DNA from: DASQFQ01 sp963722815 | GTDB lineage: Bacteria; Actinomycetota; Thermoleophilia; Solirubrobacterales; Solirubrobacteraceae | Direction: 5' to 3' | DNA length: 64,000 nucleotides | NCBI GenBank assembly: GCA_963722815.1 | Contig: CAVROM010000003.1 | Span: 620,001 to 684,000, forward strand | Shown here: piece after piece, positions 24,916 to 33,077 of the stretch | How the letters are laid out: every line of letters begins with the position of its first letter | How positions within the stretch are numbered: the stretch's first letter is position 1 | Notes under the pieces: model-generated | What the model was told of the DNA's origin: nothing | Seen by the model: only the letters and a program-made list of their open reading frames with translations | Database searches by the model: none | Made by a program: the position numbers and the translations under genes

Positions 24916-26901
24916 TCACGACGAAGCCTGTGAGGTTCCTGAGAGGTCGTAGAGGCCGCTCGACGTCACTTTCTCTGCCGTGGCTCTGGACCCAGTCCAT
25001 GACCGTGGTGGCGCCGGTGCGGCCGTCCTGCGGGCCCATGCCGGTGTTGCCGTCGACCAGCACCCAGCGGATCTTGCCCTCGGCGACCGCTTGCTTCAGC
25101 CACGCGACGGTGACGTCCGACTCGCGGCCGGAGAAGCCGCCGAGGCCGGCGACGTCGCGCCCGAGTGGATGATCGACGCGGCCGCGCCCTGCTGGCTGGA
25201 GACGCCGATGGTGCCGCCGCCGTGGGCCTGGTCACGTAGGCGAGCGCGGAGGTGAGCGAGGCGGAGTTGCCGCCGAACATGCCGCCGCCGCCGCGAGCTC
25301 CGGCACTCGGAGGGGCCGCGCCGCCGTTCGGCGGGGCGAGTGCCGTTGCCGCCGCCGGGCGGGCCGCCCGCGCGGCCGATGCCGCCACCGGGCCCGCCGC
25401 CGAGGCCGGCGCCGGCGGGGCCGCCGGCAGGGAACGTCCCGTTGGTGGCGTGGCCGAGCGTCTGGGCGGACCAGCTCGCCGGCGCGGCGAGCAGGCCGGC
25501 CAGGGCGACGCCGAGCGCGACCATCCGCACCCGCGGCGACGCGGCCGCGACCATGGCGGCGACGGACACGATGCCGGTGACGATGATCACCGTCTTCGCC
25601 CACGCGGGCGCGCCGGAGGTGTTGTTGATCACGACGAGCTCCGCGAAGCCGCCGAGCACGATCGCGGCCGGGGCGAGCCAGAGCGTCGAGCGCTCGGCGC
25701 GCAGGAACTGGCCGACGCCGCCGCCGACCAGCGCGGCGGTGAACGGCGCGAGCAGCGAGACGTAGTAGGGATGGAAGATGCCGGAGGCGTACGAGAACGT
25801 CACCGCGCAGGCGAGGAAGGCGCCGCCGGTCGCGACCAGCCAGCCGGTGCGCGCGTCCCCGCGCCGCAGCCTCGAGCCGATCGCGACCGCGACGCCGCTC
25901 ACGAGCGCGAAGCCGAGCAGCCAGCCCGCCTGCGCTCCGAGGCTCGCGTCGAGCAGCCGGAAGATGCCGGTGTCGCCGCCGAACACGCCGCCTCCACCGC
26001 CCGGCCCGCCGCCATCCGGGCCGCCGGCCTGGCCGGTCACGCGCCCGGCGCCGTTGTAGTTGACGATCAGCGACCAGATCGAGTTGTCGCTCGTGCCGGA
26101 GACCCAGGGGCGCGAGCCCGCCGGCGTGAGCCACACCAGCACGGGCCACGCCAGGCTCACGATCGCCATCGCCAGGCCGCCGGCCAGCAGCTGCCGCACG
26201 CGGGTGAAGCCGCCGCCCGGCCCGGCCCACAGCCACGCCGCGGCCAGGCCCGGCACGATGATCAGCGCCGCGGCCATCTTCGTCTCGAACCCGAGCCCGA
26301 TCGCGACGCCCGCGAGCACCATCCAGCGCGTGCGTCCGTCGGCCAGGCCGCGCACGACGCACCACAGCGCGGCGACGCAGCACAGCACGAGCAGCGCGTC
26401 CGGGTTGTTGTGGCGCGAGATCGCGACGCTGATCGGTGTCAGCGCCAGCACGAGCCCGGCCACGAAGCCGCCCGGCCGCCCGAACACGCGGCGCGTGAGG
26501 TCATACGTCAGCGCGACCGCCGCGACGCCCATGAGCGCCTGCGGCACGAGCATGCTCAGCGACGAGAAGCCGAACGCCTTCGCCGAGAGCGCCTGCACCC
26601 ACAGCGCGAGCGGCGGCTTGTCCACCGTCATCACGCCGGCTTGATCGAACGCGCCGAACAGGAAGTTGTGCCAGCTCGTCGTCATCGAGCGCACGGCGGC
26701 GCTGTAGTACTCGTTCGCCCAGCCGTTGCGGCTCAGCGCCCACAGGTTCAGCAGCGCGGCGAGCACCAGCAGCCCCGCGAGCTCGGGACGCAGGCGGGGG
26801 GAGAAGCGCGTCAGGGCTCGCGGGGCCGGGGTCGGGACGGACGCGGAGGTGGCGGTCCCGGCGGGCGCGACGGCCAGGCGGCGGCGAAGTGAGGTCGGCA
26901 T
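24916..26901 (-). pseudogene. GT39-type (PMT/ArnT-like) glycosyltransferase, frameshifted near its C-terminus
   Basis: The first about 520 residues are intact. They comprise a basic leader, a GT-C first outer loop NEYYSAAVRSMTTSWHNFLFGAFDQ with DKPPLALW, about twelve helices and Gly-rich loops. The C-terminal outer domain (GGGGMFGGNSASLTSALAYV, TIGVSSQQGAAASIIHSG, IRWVLVDGNTGMGPQDGRTG and a final SGLYDLSGTSQASS) is spread over three frames. The shifts are near 25340, 25230, 25160 and 24970, all in G/C-rich runs. Such enzymes move sugars from polyprenyl phosphate onto envelope acceptors. It directly precedes the two-component genes. Confidence 0.8.
24927..24945 (-). promoter_or_regulatory. Direct-repeat site upstream of the response regulator
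   Basis: On the minus strand CTCTCAGG and CTCACAGG are separated by three bases. The site is 23 bases upstream of the regulator's GTG start and inside the last codons of the GT39 gene. It is a candidate autoregulation site. Confidence 0.5.
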
Positions 26902-26945
26902 GCTCAGCAAGGTCGGCGCTGCCGCTGTGCGGCGGCTCCGAGGAA

Positions 26946-26964
26946 GCTGAGAGGAGCCTGAGAA
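26946..26964 (-). promoter_or_regulatory. Direct-repeat site between GT39 and the divergent SDR gene
   Basis: On the minus strand TTCTCAGG and CTCTCAGC are separated by three bases. The site is 45 bases upstream of the GT39 start and 22 bases before the divergent SDR gene. It matches the other two sites in sequence and period. Confidence 0.5.
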
Positions 26965-26985
26965 GGGATCGGCTACAACGTCGGG

Positions 26986-27678
26986 ATGGACATCGCGGGT
27001 CGGACCGCGCTGGTGACCGGGGCGGGGATCGGAACCGGTCGTGCGATCGCGCTGGCGCTCGCGGCAGAAGGTGCCGACGTGGTCGCGTCCGACGTGGACG
27101 AGGCCGGCGGGCACGAGACCGTCGCCATGTGCGCGGGCGACGCGCGCTTCGTGGAGGCCGACCTCACCGACACCGAGGCGCTCGGGCGGTTGATCGACGA
27201 GGCGGCGCCGACGATCCTCGTCAACAACGCCGGCGGTGGCGGCCACATCCCGCCGCACTTCCCCGACGCGGCTCCCGACGAGTGGGGAGCGACGCTCGAC
27301 CTCAACCTGCGCGCCCCGATGCTCACCATACAGCTGGCGCTCCCGCGGATGCGGCAGGCAGGCGGCGGCGCGATCGTCAACGTCGCTTCAACGGCGGGCG
27401 TGGGTTCCGAGCCATATCAGTCGCCCGAGTACGGAGCGGCGAAGGCCGGGCTCATCCGCTTCACCTCCGCAGTCGGCGCGATCGACGGTATCCGGGTCAA
27501 CTGCATCGTGCCCGACTGGGTCGCGACCGAGCGGGTCACCGCCGAGGAGCGGGCGACCACGCCTCCGCCGATCCCGCTCGCGACGGTCGCCGCCGGCGTG
27601 ATCCGGCTGATCCGCGACGACTCGCTCGCCGGTCGTGCGCTGCTGCTCTGGCGCGGCGCGGAGCCGCGCCTGGCCTGA
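26986..27678 (+). CDS. Short-chain dehydrogenase/reductase
   Basis: The 230-residue protein has the classical SDR elements: cofactor motif TGAGIGTGRAIA at residues 11-22, NNAGGGG, and the catalytic Ser/Tyr/Lys set in VASTAGVGSEPYQ and EYGAAKAG. Length is normal for the family. The Asp after the second strand (VVASDVDE) favours NAD over NADP. The substrate is unknown. It is divergent from the GT39 gene and convergent with a NarL-type regulator, with only five bases between stops. Confidence 0.88.
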   Translation: MDIAGRTALVTGAGIGTGRAIALALAAEGADVVASDVDEAGGHETVAMCAGDARFVEADLTDTEALGRLIDEAAPTILVNNAGGGGHIPPHFPDAAPDEWGATLDLNLRAPMLTIQLALPRMRQAGGGAIVNVASTAGVGSEPYQSPEYGAAKAGLIRFTSAVGAIDGIRVNCIVPDWVATERVTAEERATTPPPIPLATVAAGVIRLIRDDSLAGRALLLWRGAEPRLA

Positions 27679-27683
27679 GCGCC

Positions 27684-28355
27684 TCAGTTCCGCGGTTGCC
27701 CTGCGAGCCGCAGGCGCTCCGCGGCGGAGATGGCGTCGGCGCGTGAGTGGACGCGGAGCTTGCGCATGATGTTCTTGATGTGCGTGCGCACGGTCTCGGT
27801 GGAGAGGACGAGCGTGTCCGCGACGTACTCCGGCGAGCGGTCGGGCTGCAGGAGCTCGATGACCTCCCACTCGCGCGGGGTCAGCGGGCTCCGGATCGGC
27901 CGCAGGCCCGTGGCGGCGTCGGCCGTCCCCCGGTAGCGATCGATGAGGCGGCGCGTCATCTCGCGCGAGATCGCCGCTTCGCCGCGAAGGACCCCATGGA
28001 GCGCGCGCGGCAGCGCCTCGATGTCGGCCTCCTTGGAGAGGAAGCCGACCGCGCCCGCCTGCAGGGCCGGCAGCCCGAACTCCTGCTCGTCGTCGCCGGT
28101 GAGCACCACGATGAGCTGGTCGGGTCGGGTCTTGAGGATCTGGCGCGTGGCGAGGATGCCGTCGAGCTCGGGCATGACGACGTCCATGACCACCACGTCG
28201 GGCCGGTAGTGCAGCGCGAGCTGGACCGCTTCGCGGCCGTTCTTGGCCTCGGCGATGACCGTGAGCCCCGCGGCCTGCAACGCGGCCTTGATCACGCGCC
28301 GCGCGAACGGGTCGTCATCTGCGGTGATCACGCGCGTCGGCGCGACTGCGGTCAT
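27684..28355 (-). CDS. NarL/LuxR-family response regulator (orphan)
   Basis: The 223-residue protein has a receiver domain (ITADDDPFAR, VVMDVVMPELDG, VLTGDDEQ, FLSKEADI) and a C-terminal LuxR helix-turn-helix (LTPREWEVIELL, then STETVRTHIKNIMRKLRVHSRADAI). No histidine kinase is next to it. It probably responds to a kinase encoded elsewhere. Its stop is five bases from the convergent SDR gene. Confidence 0.9.
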   Translation of the reverse strand: MTAVAPTRVITADDDPFARRVIKAALQAAGLTVIAEAKNGREAVQLALHYRPDVVVMDVVMPELDGILATRQILKTRPDQLIVVLTGDDEQEFGLPALQAGAVGFLSKEADIEALPRALHGVLRGEAAISREMTRRLIDRYRGTADAATGLRPIRSPLTPREWEVIELLQPDRSPEYVADTLVLSTETVRTHIKNIMRKLRVHSRADAISAAERLRLAGQPRN

Positions 28356-28539
28356 CCGTGAGCTCCTCTCGCGCCGTTCGTGGCGTTGCGCGGCGCCACA
28401 TGAGCCCCGCGGTCCTCTGGATACGACGAGATATCGGCATCCGGCTCAAGCCGTGTGACGATCCATGGACAGATGTCGAAGCGGGTTAGGCTTCGCCCGG
28501 GCGAGGTATCAGCCGGACCGCCCGCGGGTCTGTCAGCAC

Positions 28540-28770
28540 ATGGAACCCAAGCAATCCAAGTGGCGGTGGTTCTTCCGGCGCCCGAAACCGGGCTTCCGGG
28601 GCGACGTGCAGGGGGCGCTGAGCGTCCTGGCCGGCACCGCGCTGGGCGCATGGACGTTCGATGCGTGGGATGGCTTCCTGGGCGCGATCATCGGGACGGC
28701 CCTGTTCGTCACCTTCCGAGCCGTCCGCCGTGGCGTGAAGCGCCTTCGAGCGCGTGGTCCGCTCGCGTAG
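28540..28770 (+). CDS. Small membrane protein, 76 aa
   Basis: Starting at ATG 28540, the product has a basic N-terminus (KWRWFFRRPKPGFRG), two short hydrophobic stretches (LSVLAGTALGAWTFDAW and FLGAIIGTALFVTF) and a basic tail. It is probably a two-helix membrane protein. An upstream in-frame ATG at 28465 would add 25 residues without membrane character. Its stop overlaps the GTG of the next gene. Function is unknown. Confidence 0.5.
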   Translation: MEPKQSKWRWFFRRPKPGFRGDVQGALSVLAGTALGAWTFDAWDGFLGAIIGTALFVTFRAVRRGVKRLRARGPLA

Positions 28771-29036
28771 TGGCCGACGATTTCCAGCACGCACGCTGGT
28801 ACGCCGTCCGCGCGGCGACGAACCACAAGCCGAGCACCTACCGCTGCCCGCTGTGCGGCGAGTTCCTCCCCGCGCTGAGCGCGCACATGCTCGTCGTTCC
28901 CGAGGGCCAGTCGCAGCGCCGCCGCCACGCCCACACCAATTGCGTGGTGCAGGCGCGGCGGTCGGGGCGGTTGCCTCTGCGCGAGGACGTGGAGCCGCGT
29001 CAGAAGCGGGGCTGGAGGTCGTGGTTGTGGAGGTAG
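28770..29036 (+). CDS. Hypothetical protein with a CPLC zinc-ribbon-like motif, 88 aa
   Basis: GTG at 28770 overlaps the preceding TAG, so the two genes are coupled. The product carries YRCPLCGEFLPALSAHMLVVPEGQ, then RRRHAHTNCVVQ. The Cys-x2-Cys with a distant His and Cys could bind zinc. I recall similar small proteins in Thermoleophilia, without known function. The last 37 bases overlap the convergent haloperoxidase gene. Confidence 0.6.
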   Translation: MADDFQHARWYAVRAATNHKPSTYRCPLCGEFLPALSAHMLVVPEGQSQRRRHAHTNCVVQARRSGRLPLREDVEPRQKRGWRSWLWR

Positions 29037-30283
29037 CGCGCGACCTTCTTGCCGAGCGCGACGCCGGCGACGTCGGCCTGCCGGAAGTGGATCCCGGCCC
29101 ACACACGCGCATCGATGTTCTCGCGCAGCGCGTCGGAGAGGGTGGGCCAGCTGCGCGTCGTCGCGTTCTTGTTGCTGGATGCGCTGAACGCGACGCGGTC
29201 GGTCTGGAAGAGATACCGGAGCGAGCCCAGGATCGCGCCTGCCGCGCAGTTGTGGCCTGAGGGGTACTCCGGGAACGGCGGGGTCACGAGCGCCGGCGGC
29301 GCGGCGACCGGCGTGGACGGGTCGAACAGCGGCAACCAGGCCGGATCGCCTTCGGTCGCCGGGTTCCCGTCGGTCGTGGCTTCGCGGATCGCGGTGATCG
29401 GGCGCCACGTGTTCCAGCGGTACTTGTTGTTCCAGCAGCCGATCGCGGCGTCGGCGGCGGCCAGGTTCTCGGTCGCGAACATCCGCGCGCTGTCGACGAT
29501 GTCCAGATGCCGGCTGGCGGCCAGGGTGCGGAACGTCCGGTTCCAGAGCGCGAAGGCGTGGTCCTGCCAGAAGATCGCCGCCGAGGTCTGGTCCGGGGTC
29601 CGGGTCGTGCTGTGCAGCGCGCCGACGTCCTTGATCTCGTTCAACTCGCGGGCGTAGGCGCGGCTCGTCAGCGGGTGCGGAGGCCGCGTGCGCAGCATCT
29701 CGACGCTCGGGACGACGAACGGCCGGACGTTCCCGACCCACGGGGCCGGGTCCGGCGCGAACGCCGGCAGCGTCGGCCGGTAGATCCCCGGCGTCGTGCC
29801 GTACATGGGCGTGAACGGGCCGAAGCGGCCGTCGTCCTTGCGCGCGGCGAGCATCGTCCCGGCTGCCGCGGCGCCGGCGGCGATCCCGTCCGCCTTCGCG
29901 CCGGGCGGGCTGTCTGCGACCCCCGCTAGTGACGTCTCGTACAGCGACTGGAGGGCCGGCTGCTGGACCGGGAAGAGCCCGGCGAGGACCTGGTACGCGG
30001 CTGTTGCAGCCGCGGCGTCCTTCGAGGCCGACCGGGGCGTCCGGGGCTGGGGGAGGTACGCGCGATGCCCGCCATCGATCGCGTTCACCGCGTCGTAGAC
30101 CGAGCCCTGCACCATCGCGAAGCTCAGCACCGCCGAGGGCGGCGGCTGCCCGGCGGTCACGACGATCGCGTTCGACGCGTAGCCGTTCCAGTCGGTGACG
30201 GTGTCCGCACGCGCCACCGAAGGCGCGAGCAGTGCGATGGCCGCCAGGCATCCGGCGGCGGAGGTGATGAGTGTGGTGCGCAT
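29000..30283 (-). CDS. Secreted vanadium-dependent haloperoxidase-like (PAP2) protein
   Basis: The 427-residue product has a signal peptide (MRTTLITSAAGCLAAIALLAPSV then ARA). The vanadate/phosphate-binding set is visible as KYRWNTWRPITAIR, PEYPSGHNCAAG and a final RVWAGIHFRQAD, which gives the Arg/Lys, Ser-Gly-His and catalytic His of vanadium haloperoxidases and PAP2 phosphatases. Spacing and length match the bacterial haloperoxidase-like group. Whether it halogenates or is a phosphatase cannot be read from sequence. It acts outside the cell membrane. Confidence 0.85.
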   Translation of the reverse strand: MRTTLITSAAGCLAAIALLAPSVARADTVTDWNGYASNAIVVTAGQPPPSAVLSFAMVQGSVYDAVNAIDGGHRAYLPQPRTPRSASKDAAAATAAYQVLAGLFPVQQPALQSLYETSLAGVADSPPGAKADGIAAGAAAAGTMLAARKDDGRFGPFTPMYGTTPGIYRPTLPAFAPDPAPWVGNVRPFVVPSVEMLRTRPPHPLTSRAYARELNEIKDVGALHSTTRTPDQTSAAIFWQDHAFALWNRTFRTLAASRHLDIVDSARMFATENLAAADAAIGCWNNKYRWNTWRPITAIREATTDGNPATEGDPAWLPLFDPSTPVAAPPALVTPPFPEYPSGHNCAAGAILGSLRYLFQTDRVAFSASSNKNATTRSWPTLSDALRENIDARVWAGIHFRQADVAGVALGKKVARYLHNHDLQPRF

Positions 30284-30332
30284 GGCGCCACGCTCTGCCG
30301 CGCCGGTCGACGCGCGGTAGATCGGCGGTAGA

Positions 30333-31052
30333 TCAGCGAGCGCGCGTGCCGTTGAGCTGCACCCACACCGAGCTCAGCCCGCCGGGCCCACGTTCGTCCT
30401 TCACCTTGACGTACGGCTGCGCGCGGACGAGCTCGCCGAGCTTGCTGTGGCCGTAGTCGCGCGCGTCGAAGGCAGCGTTGTTCTTGACCAGGAAGGATCC
30501 GACTTCACCGAGGCTGGACCAGCCGTCGTCCTTGGACGTGCTGCTGATCGCCGTCGACAGGAGCTTCTTGAGGTTGGGCCGCTTCGGCACCGGCTCCGCG
30601 CTGTCCTGCTGCTCGCCACCCAGCAGGTCGAGGTAGATGAAGCGGTCGCACGCCGCGACGAACGCGGTCGGGGTGTTGCGCCGCCCGAGCCCGTAGACGG
30701 TCATCCCCGCCTCCCGCAGCCGCGTCGCCAGGCGCGTGAAGTCGCTGTCGCTCGAGACGATGACGAAGCCCTCTACGTTGCCCGCGTAGAGCAGATCCAT
30801 CGCGTCGATGATCAGCGCCGAGTCGGTGGAGTTCTTGCCGCGCGTGTAGGCGAACTGCTGCATCGGCTGGATCGCGTGGCGCAGCAGCTCCTCCTTCCAG
30901 CCGGAGAGCTGCGGCGTGGTCCAGTCGCCGTACGCGCGCTTGACCGTCGGGGTGCCGAACTTGGCGATCTCCTCGAGCAGCTCGGTGGTGAGGCTCGCGG
31001 TCGTGTTGTCCGAGTCGATGAGCACGGCGAGGCGAGCGGTGTCGGGCGGCAT
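30333..31052 (-). CDS. NYN-domain (PIN-like) ribonuclease-type protein with OST-HTH/LOTUS domain
   Basis: The 239-residue protein has an N-terminal NYN domain with the acidic residues expected for a metal-dependent RNase: VLIDSDNT, TDSALIIDAMDLLY and VIVSSDSDFTRLA. Residues about 165-235 form a LOTUS/OST-HTH domain (WSSLGEVGSFLVKNN, then YGHSKLGELVRAQPYVKV), which binds RNA. This arrangement is shared with eukaryotic MARF1/limkain-like proteins and is found in scattered bacteria. ATG at 31052 matches the start of the NYN domain. It probably processes RNA; targets are unknown. Confidence 0.85.
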   Translation of the reverse strand: MPPDTARLAVLIDSDNTTASLTTELLEEIAKFGTPTVKRAYGDWTTPQLSGWKEELLRHAIQPMQQFAYTRGKNSTDSALIIDAMDLLYAGNVEGFVIVSSDSDFTRLATRLREAGMTVYGLGRRNTPTAFVAACDRFIYLDLLGGEQQDSAEPVPKRPNLKKLLSTAISSTSKDDGWSSLGEVGSFLVKNNAAFDARDYGHSKLGELVRAQPYVKVKDERGPGGLSSVWVQLNGTRAR

Positions 31053-31231
31053 GCGTGGATCCTCTCGCACGAGGGAGTTGCGGAGCGCCGCCCCGTCCGT
31101 CATCGTTCCGGAGCGAAGGGAAGTAGCCCCGACGGGCGGCATCGTCAGCACGGTCCACGGACCCGGTGCCGCCAGCGCGAGCAGCGCGAGCGAAACCTTC
31201 ACGTTCGAGTCATCCGACGTGGAGGTTCACC

Positions 31232-31584
31232 ATGGGCTTCGCCCAGCGACTGCTGTACCCGGCTCTTACGCGACCCGGGGCGCCAGCCTCGGCACGTGCG
31301 CCGCGCTCCTCGCCTACCAGGTCGGTTCCTGGAGCGACCACCACCCGTCGAGCGGGCTGCTGCTCGCCGGCAGCCTGGCCATCTTCGGCGCGGCGTACGT
31401 CGCGACCGTCATCGGGAGAGGCCAGCGGCCGACCTTGCGCGGCGGAGCGGTCGTCGCCGGCTCCGCGGCGGCCGTCTACGCGGGCTGGGCGCTCGCGATC
31501 ATGGCGCCCGCGTGGCTGATCGTGTGGATCGCGGCGGCGCTCGCAGGCTTCGTCACCGGGCTGCTGCGCCAGCTGCCGAGGTGA
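31232..31584 (+). pseudogene. Small membrane protein with a probable frameshift
   Basis: ATG at 31232 has a GGAGG ribosome site six bases upstream and begins MGFAQRLLYPALTR. By about base 31280 the natural protein continues in another frame as GASLGTCAALLAYQVGSW, then SLAIFGAAYVATVIGRG and two further helices up to LLRQLPR at 31584. The downstream frame has no good start of its own apart from GTG at 31219. It overlaps the next membrane gene by GTGA. Function is unknown. Confidence 0.5.
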
Positions 31585-31925
31585 GGGCGCTCGGCCGCCT
31601 CGGCTCGCTGTTCGCGTGCTGCCTGTGGGGCGCGATCGCCGGCTGGGCCGTGGCACTCGCCGCGGCCCAGCCGGAGCCGCCGCCCGGCCCGACGCTGCTC
31701 GCCTACGGAGCCGTGACGCTGTTCTGCGGCGGCTACCTGCTGGGCAGCTGGATCCGCGGCCGCACGCCGAGCGTGCTCGCGCTCCGGGCGGCGGCGGTCA
31801 CCGCGGTCGTGGCGCTGGCCGCGAAGGCGCTGGTGCCCGGGCTTGCCGCCTGGGTCGCGGTCCTGATCGCGGCCGCAGTCTTCGGCGTCCTCTGCGGGCT
31901 CGTGCGGACCCACGCACGGCGGTAG
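31581..31925 (+). CDS. Membrane protein, 114 aa, about four helices
   Basis: GTG at 31581 overlaps the preceding stop. The product has about four hydrophobic segments (LFACCLWGAIAGWAVALAAA, LLAYGAVTLFCGGYLLGSW, AAAVTAVVALAAKAL and WVAVLIAAAVFGVLCGLV). Size and helix pattern resemble the preceding protein, so the pair may be paralogous or form a complex. No family is recognised. Confidence 0.6.
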   Translation: MRALGRLGSLFACCLWGAIAGWAVALAAAQPEPPPGPTLLAYGAVTLFCGGYLLGSWIRGRTPSVLALRAAAVTAVVALAAKALVPGLAAWVAVLIAAAVFGVLCGLVRTHARR

Positions 31926-31940
31926 CTATCTTCCGCGCCG

Positions 31941-32315
31941 GTGGCCAAGAAGACCGCACAAAACGGGTCCGGCGTGACGGTCGGCGAGGGACCGCACGGT
32001 CGCGGCGTGTTCGCCACGCGAGCGTTCGCATCGGGCGAGGTCGTCGAGTCCTGCCCGACCGTCGAGCTCGCGGACGACGACGTCACCGGCCGCCTCAATG
32101 ACTACGTCTTCTCGTCCGTCAACGAGGGCGACGTCCTGCTCGTGCTCGGCCTCGGCATGCTCTTCAACCACTCGGCCGAGCCGAACCTGGAGTACGTCCA
32201 GGACGATCCGACCACGATCGTCTTCCGCACGGTCCGCAAGGTGAAGCGCGGCGACGAGCTGACGATCGACTACGGCGACGAGTGGTGGGAGACGCGCGGG
32301 CTCGAGCCCGGCTAG
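31941..32315 (+). CDS. SET-domain protein (putative protein-lysine methyltransferase)
   Basis: The 124-residue protein is a minimal SET domain: GPHGRGVFATRAFASGEVVE at the start, the SAM-binding knot FNHSAEPN, and the catalytic strand GDELTIDYGDEWW. Such short SET proteins occur in bacteria, and some methylate histone-like or ribosomal proteins. Adjacent genes give no clue to the target. Its stop overlaps the convergent NTF2-like gene by four bases. Confidence 0.85.
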   Translation: MAKKTAQNGSGVTVGEGPHGRGVFATRAFASGEVVESCPTVELADDDVTGRLNDYVFSSVNEGDVLLVLGLGMLFNHSAEPNLEYVQDDPTTIVFRTVRKVKRGDELTIDYGDEWWETRGLEPG

Positions 32316-33007
32316 ACGCCCGCGGCCTCGAGCGCCGGGCCCATGCGCTCGGCGAGCGCGATCAGCCCCGACGCCGGCCGCACCATCACCGTGAACTCCG
32401 CGATCCGGCCGTCCTCGGCCGTCCGCATCAGGTCGAGGCCCTGCAGCGATCGCTCGCCCACGCGCGCCTCGAAGATCAGCCCGTGCACCCCCTCGCCCTC
32501 GAGCTCGTCGGTGTAGCGGAAGTCCTCGAACACGCCGAAGACGGTCCGGAGGATCGTCGCGACGGTCTCGCGGCCCTGGTACGGCTTGAACACGGCGGGG
32601 CTGCGGAAGACGACGTCATCCGCGAGCAGCGCGACGGCGGCGTCGAGGTCGGCGCGCTCGACCGCCTCGCGGAACGGATGCGGCACCAGAACCCGGTCGT
32701 GCGGCACCCTAGCCATGGCGGGAAGGATACGCCCGCCGTGCGAACGCTCGCCCTCGAAGACGAAGTGCGCGCTCATGCGGCAGCGGAACGCGCGGCCGGT
32801 GGGAGGGAGCGCGCGCAGCGGGCCGAGGTGCGTGCCGAGGAGGTCGAACTCGACGATCACGGCGTCGTCGGCGTGGTGGAGCGCGACGAGCTCGTAGCGC
32901 GGGTGCGCGAACGTCCCGATCGTGGTGTCGAAGTCGTGGACGTTCTCCGACTCCATGTGCTCGCGCACGATCGCCTCGCGGTGCGCGCGGAGCTCAGCGC
33001 TCGCCAT
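32312..33007 (-). CDS. Tandem SnoaL/NTF2-like ORF (a degenerate copy joined to a complete copy)
   Basis: Residues 1-90 resemble the ends of a SnoaL-like protein (HREAIVREHMESENVHDFDTTIG, then ELVALHHADDAVIVEFDLLGTH). The normal middle is missing, and the domain stops short at SAHFVFEGER. From Met98 (base 32716) a full NTF2-like domain begins: VPHPFREAVERADLDAAVALLADDVVFRSPA and ILRTVFGVFEDFRY. The second part alone, 32312-32716, would be a normal 134-residue protein. The joint reading frame is probably two genes fused by deletion or stop loss. Ligand or reaction is unknown. Confidence 0.6.
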   Translation of the reverse strand: MASAELRAHREAIVREHMESENVHDFDTTIGTFAHPRYELVALHHADDAVIVEFDLLGTHLGPLRALPPTGRAFRCRMSAHFVFEGERSHGGRILPAMARVPHDRVLVPHPFREAVERADLDAAVALLADDVVFRSPAVFKPYQGRETVATILRTVFGVFEDFRYTDELEGEGVHGLIFEARVGERSLQGLDLMRTAEDGRIAEFTVMVRPASGLIALAERMGPALEAAGV

Positions 33008-33077
33008 CTGCGCACCCTAACCGCCGGCGCCAGGACCGATGCGGTCCTGGCGCCTGCGGGAGGGAGACGAGTTCCTG

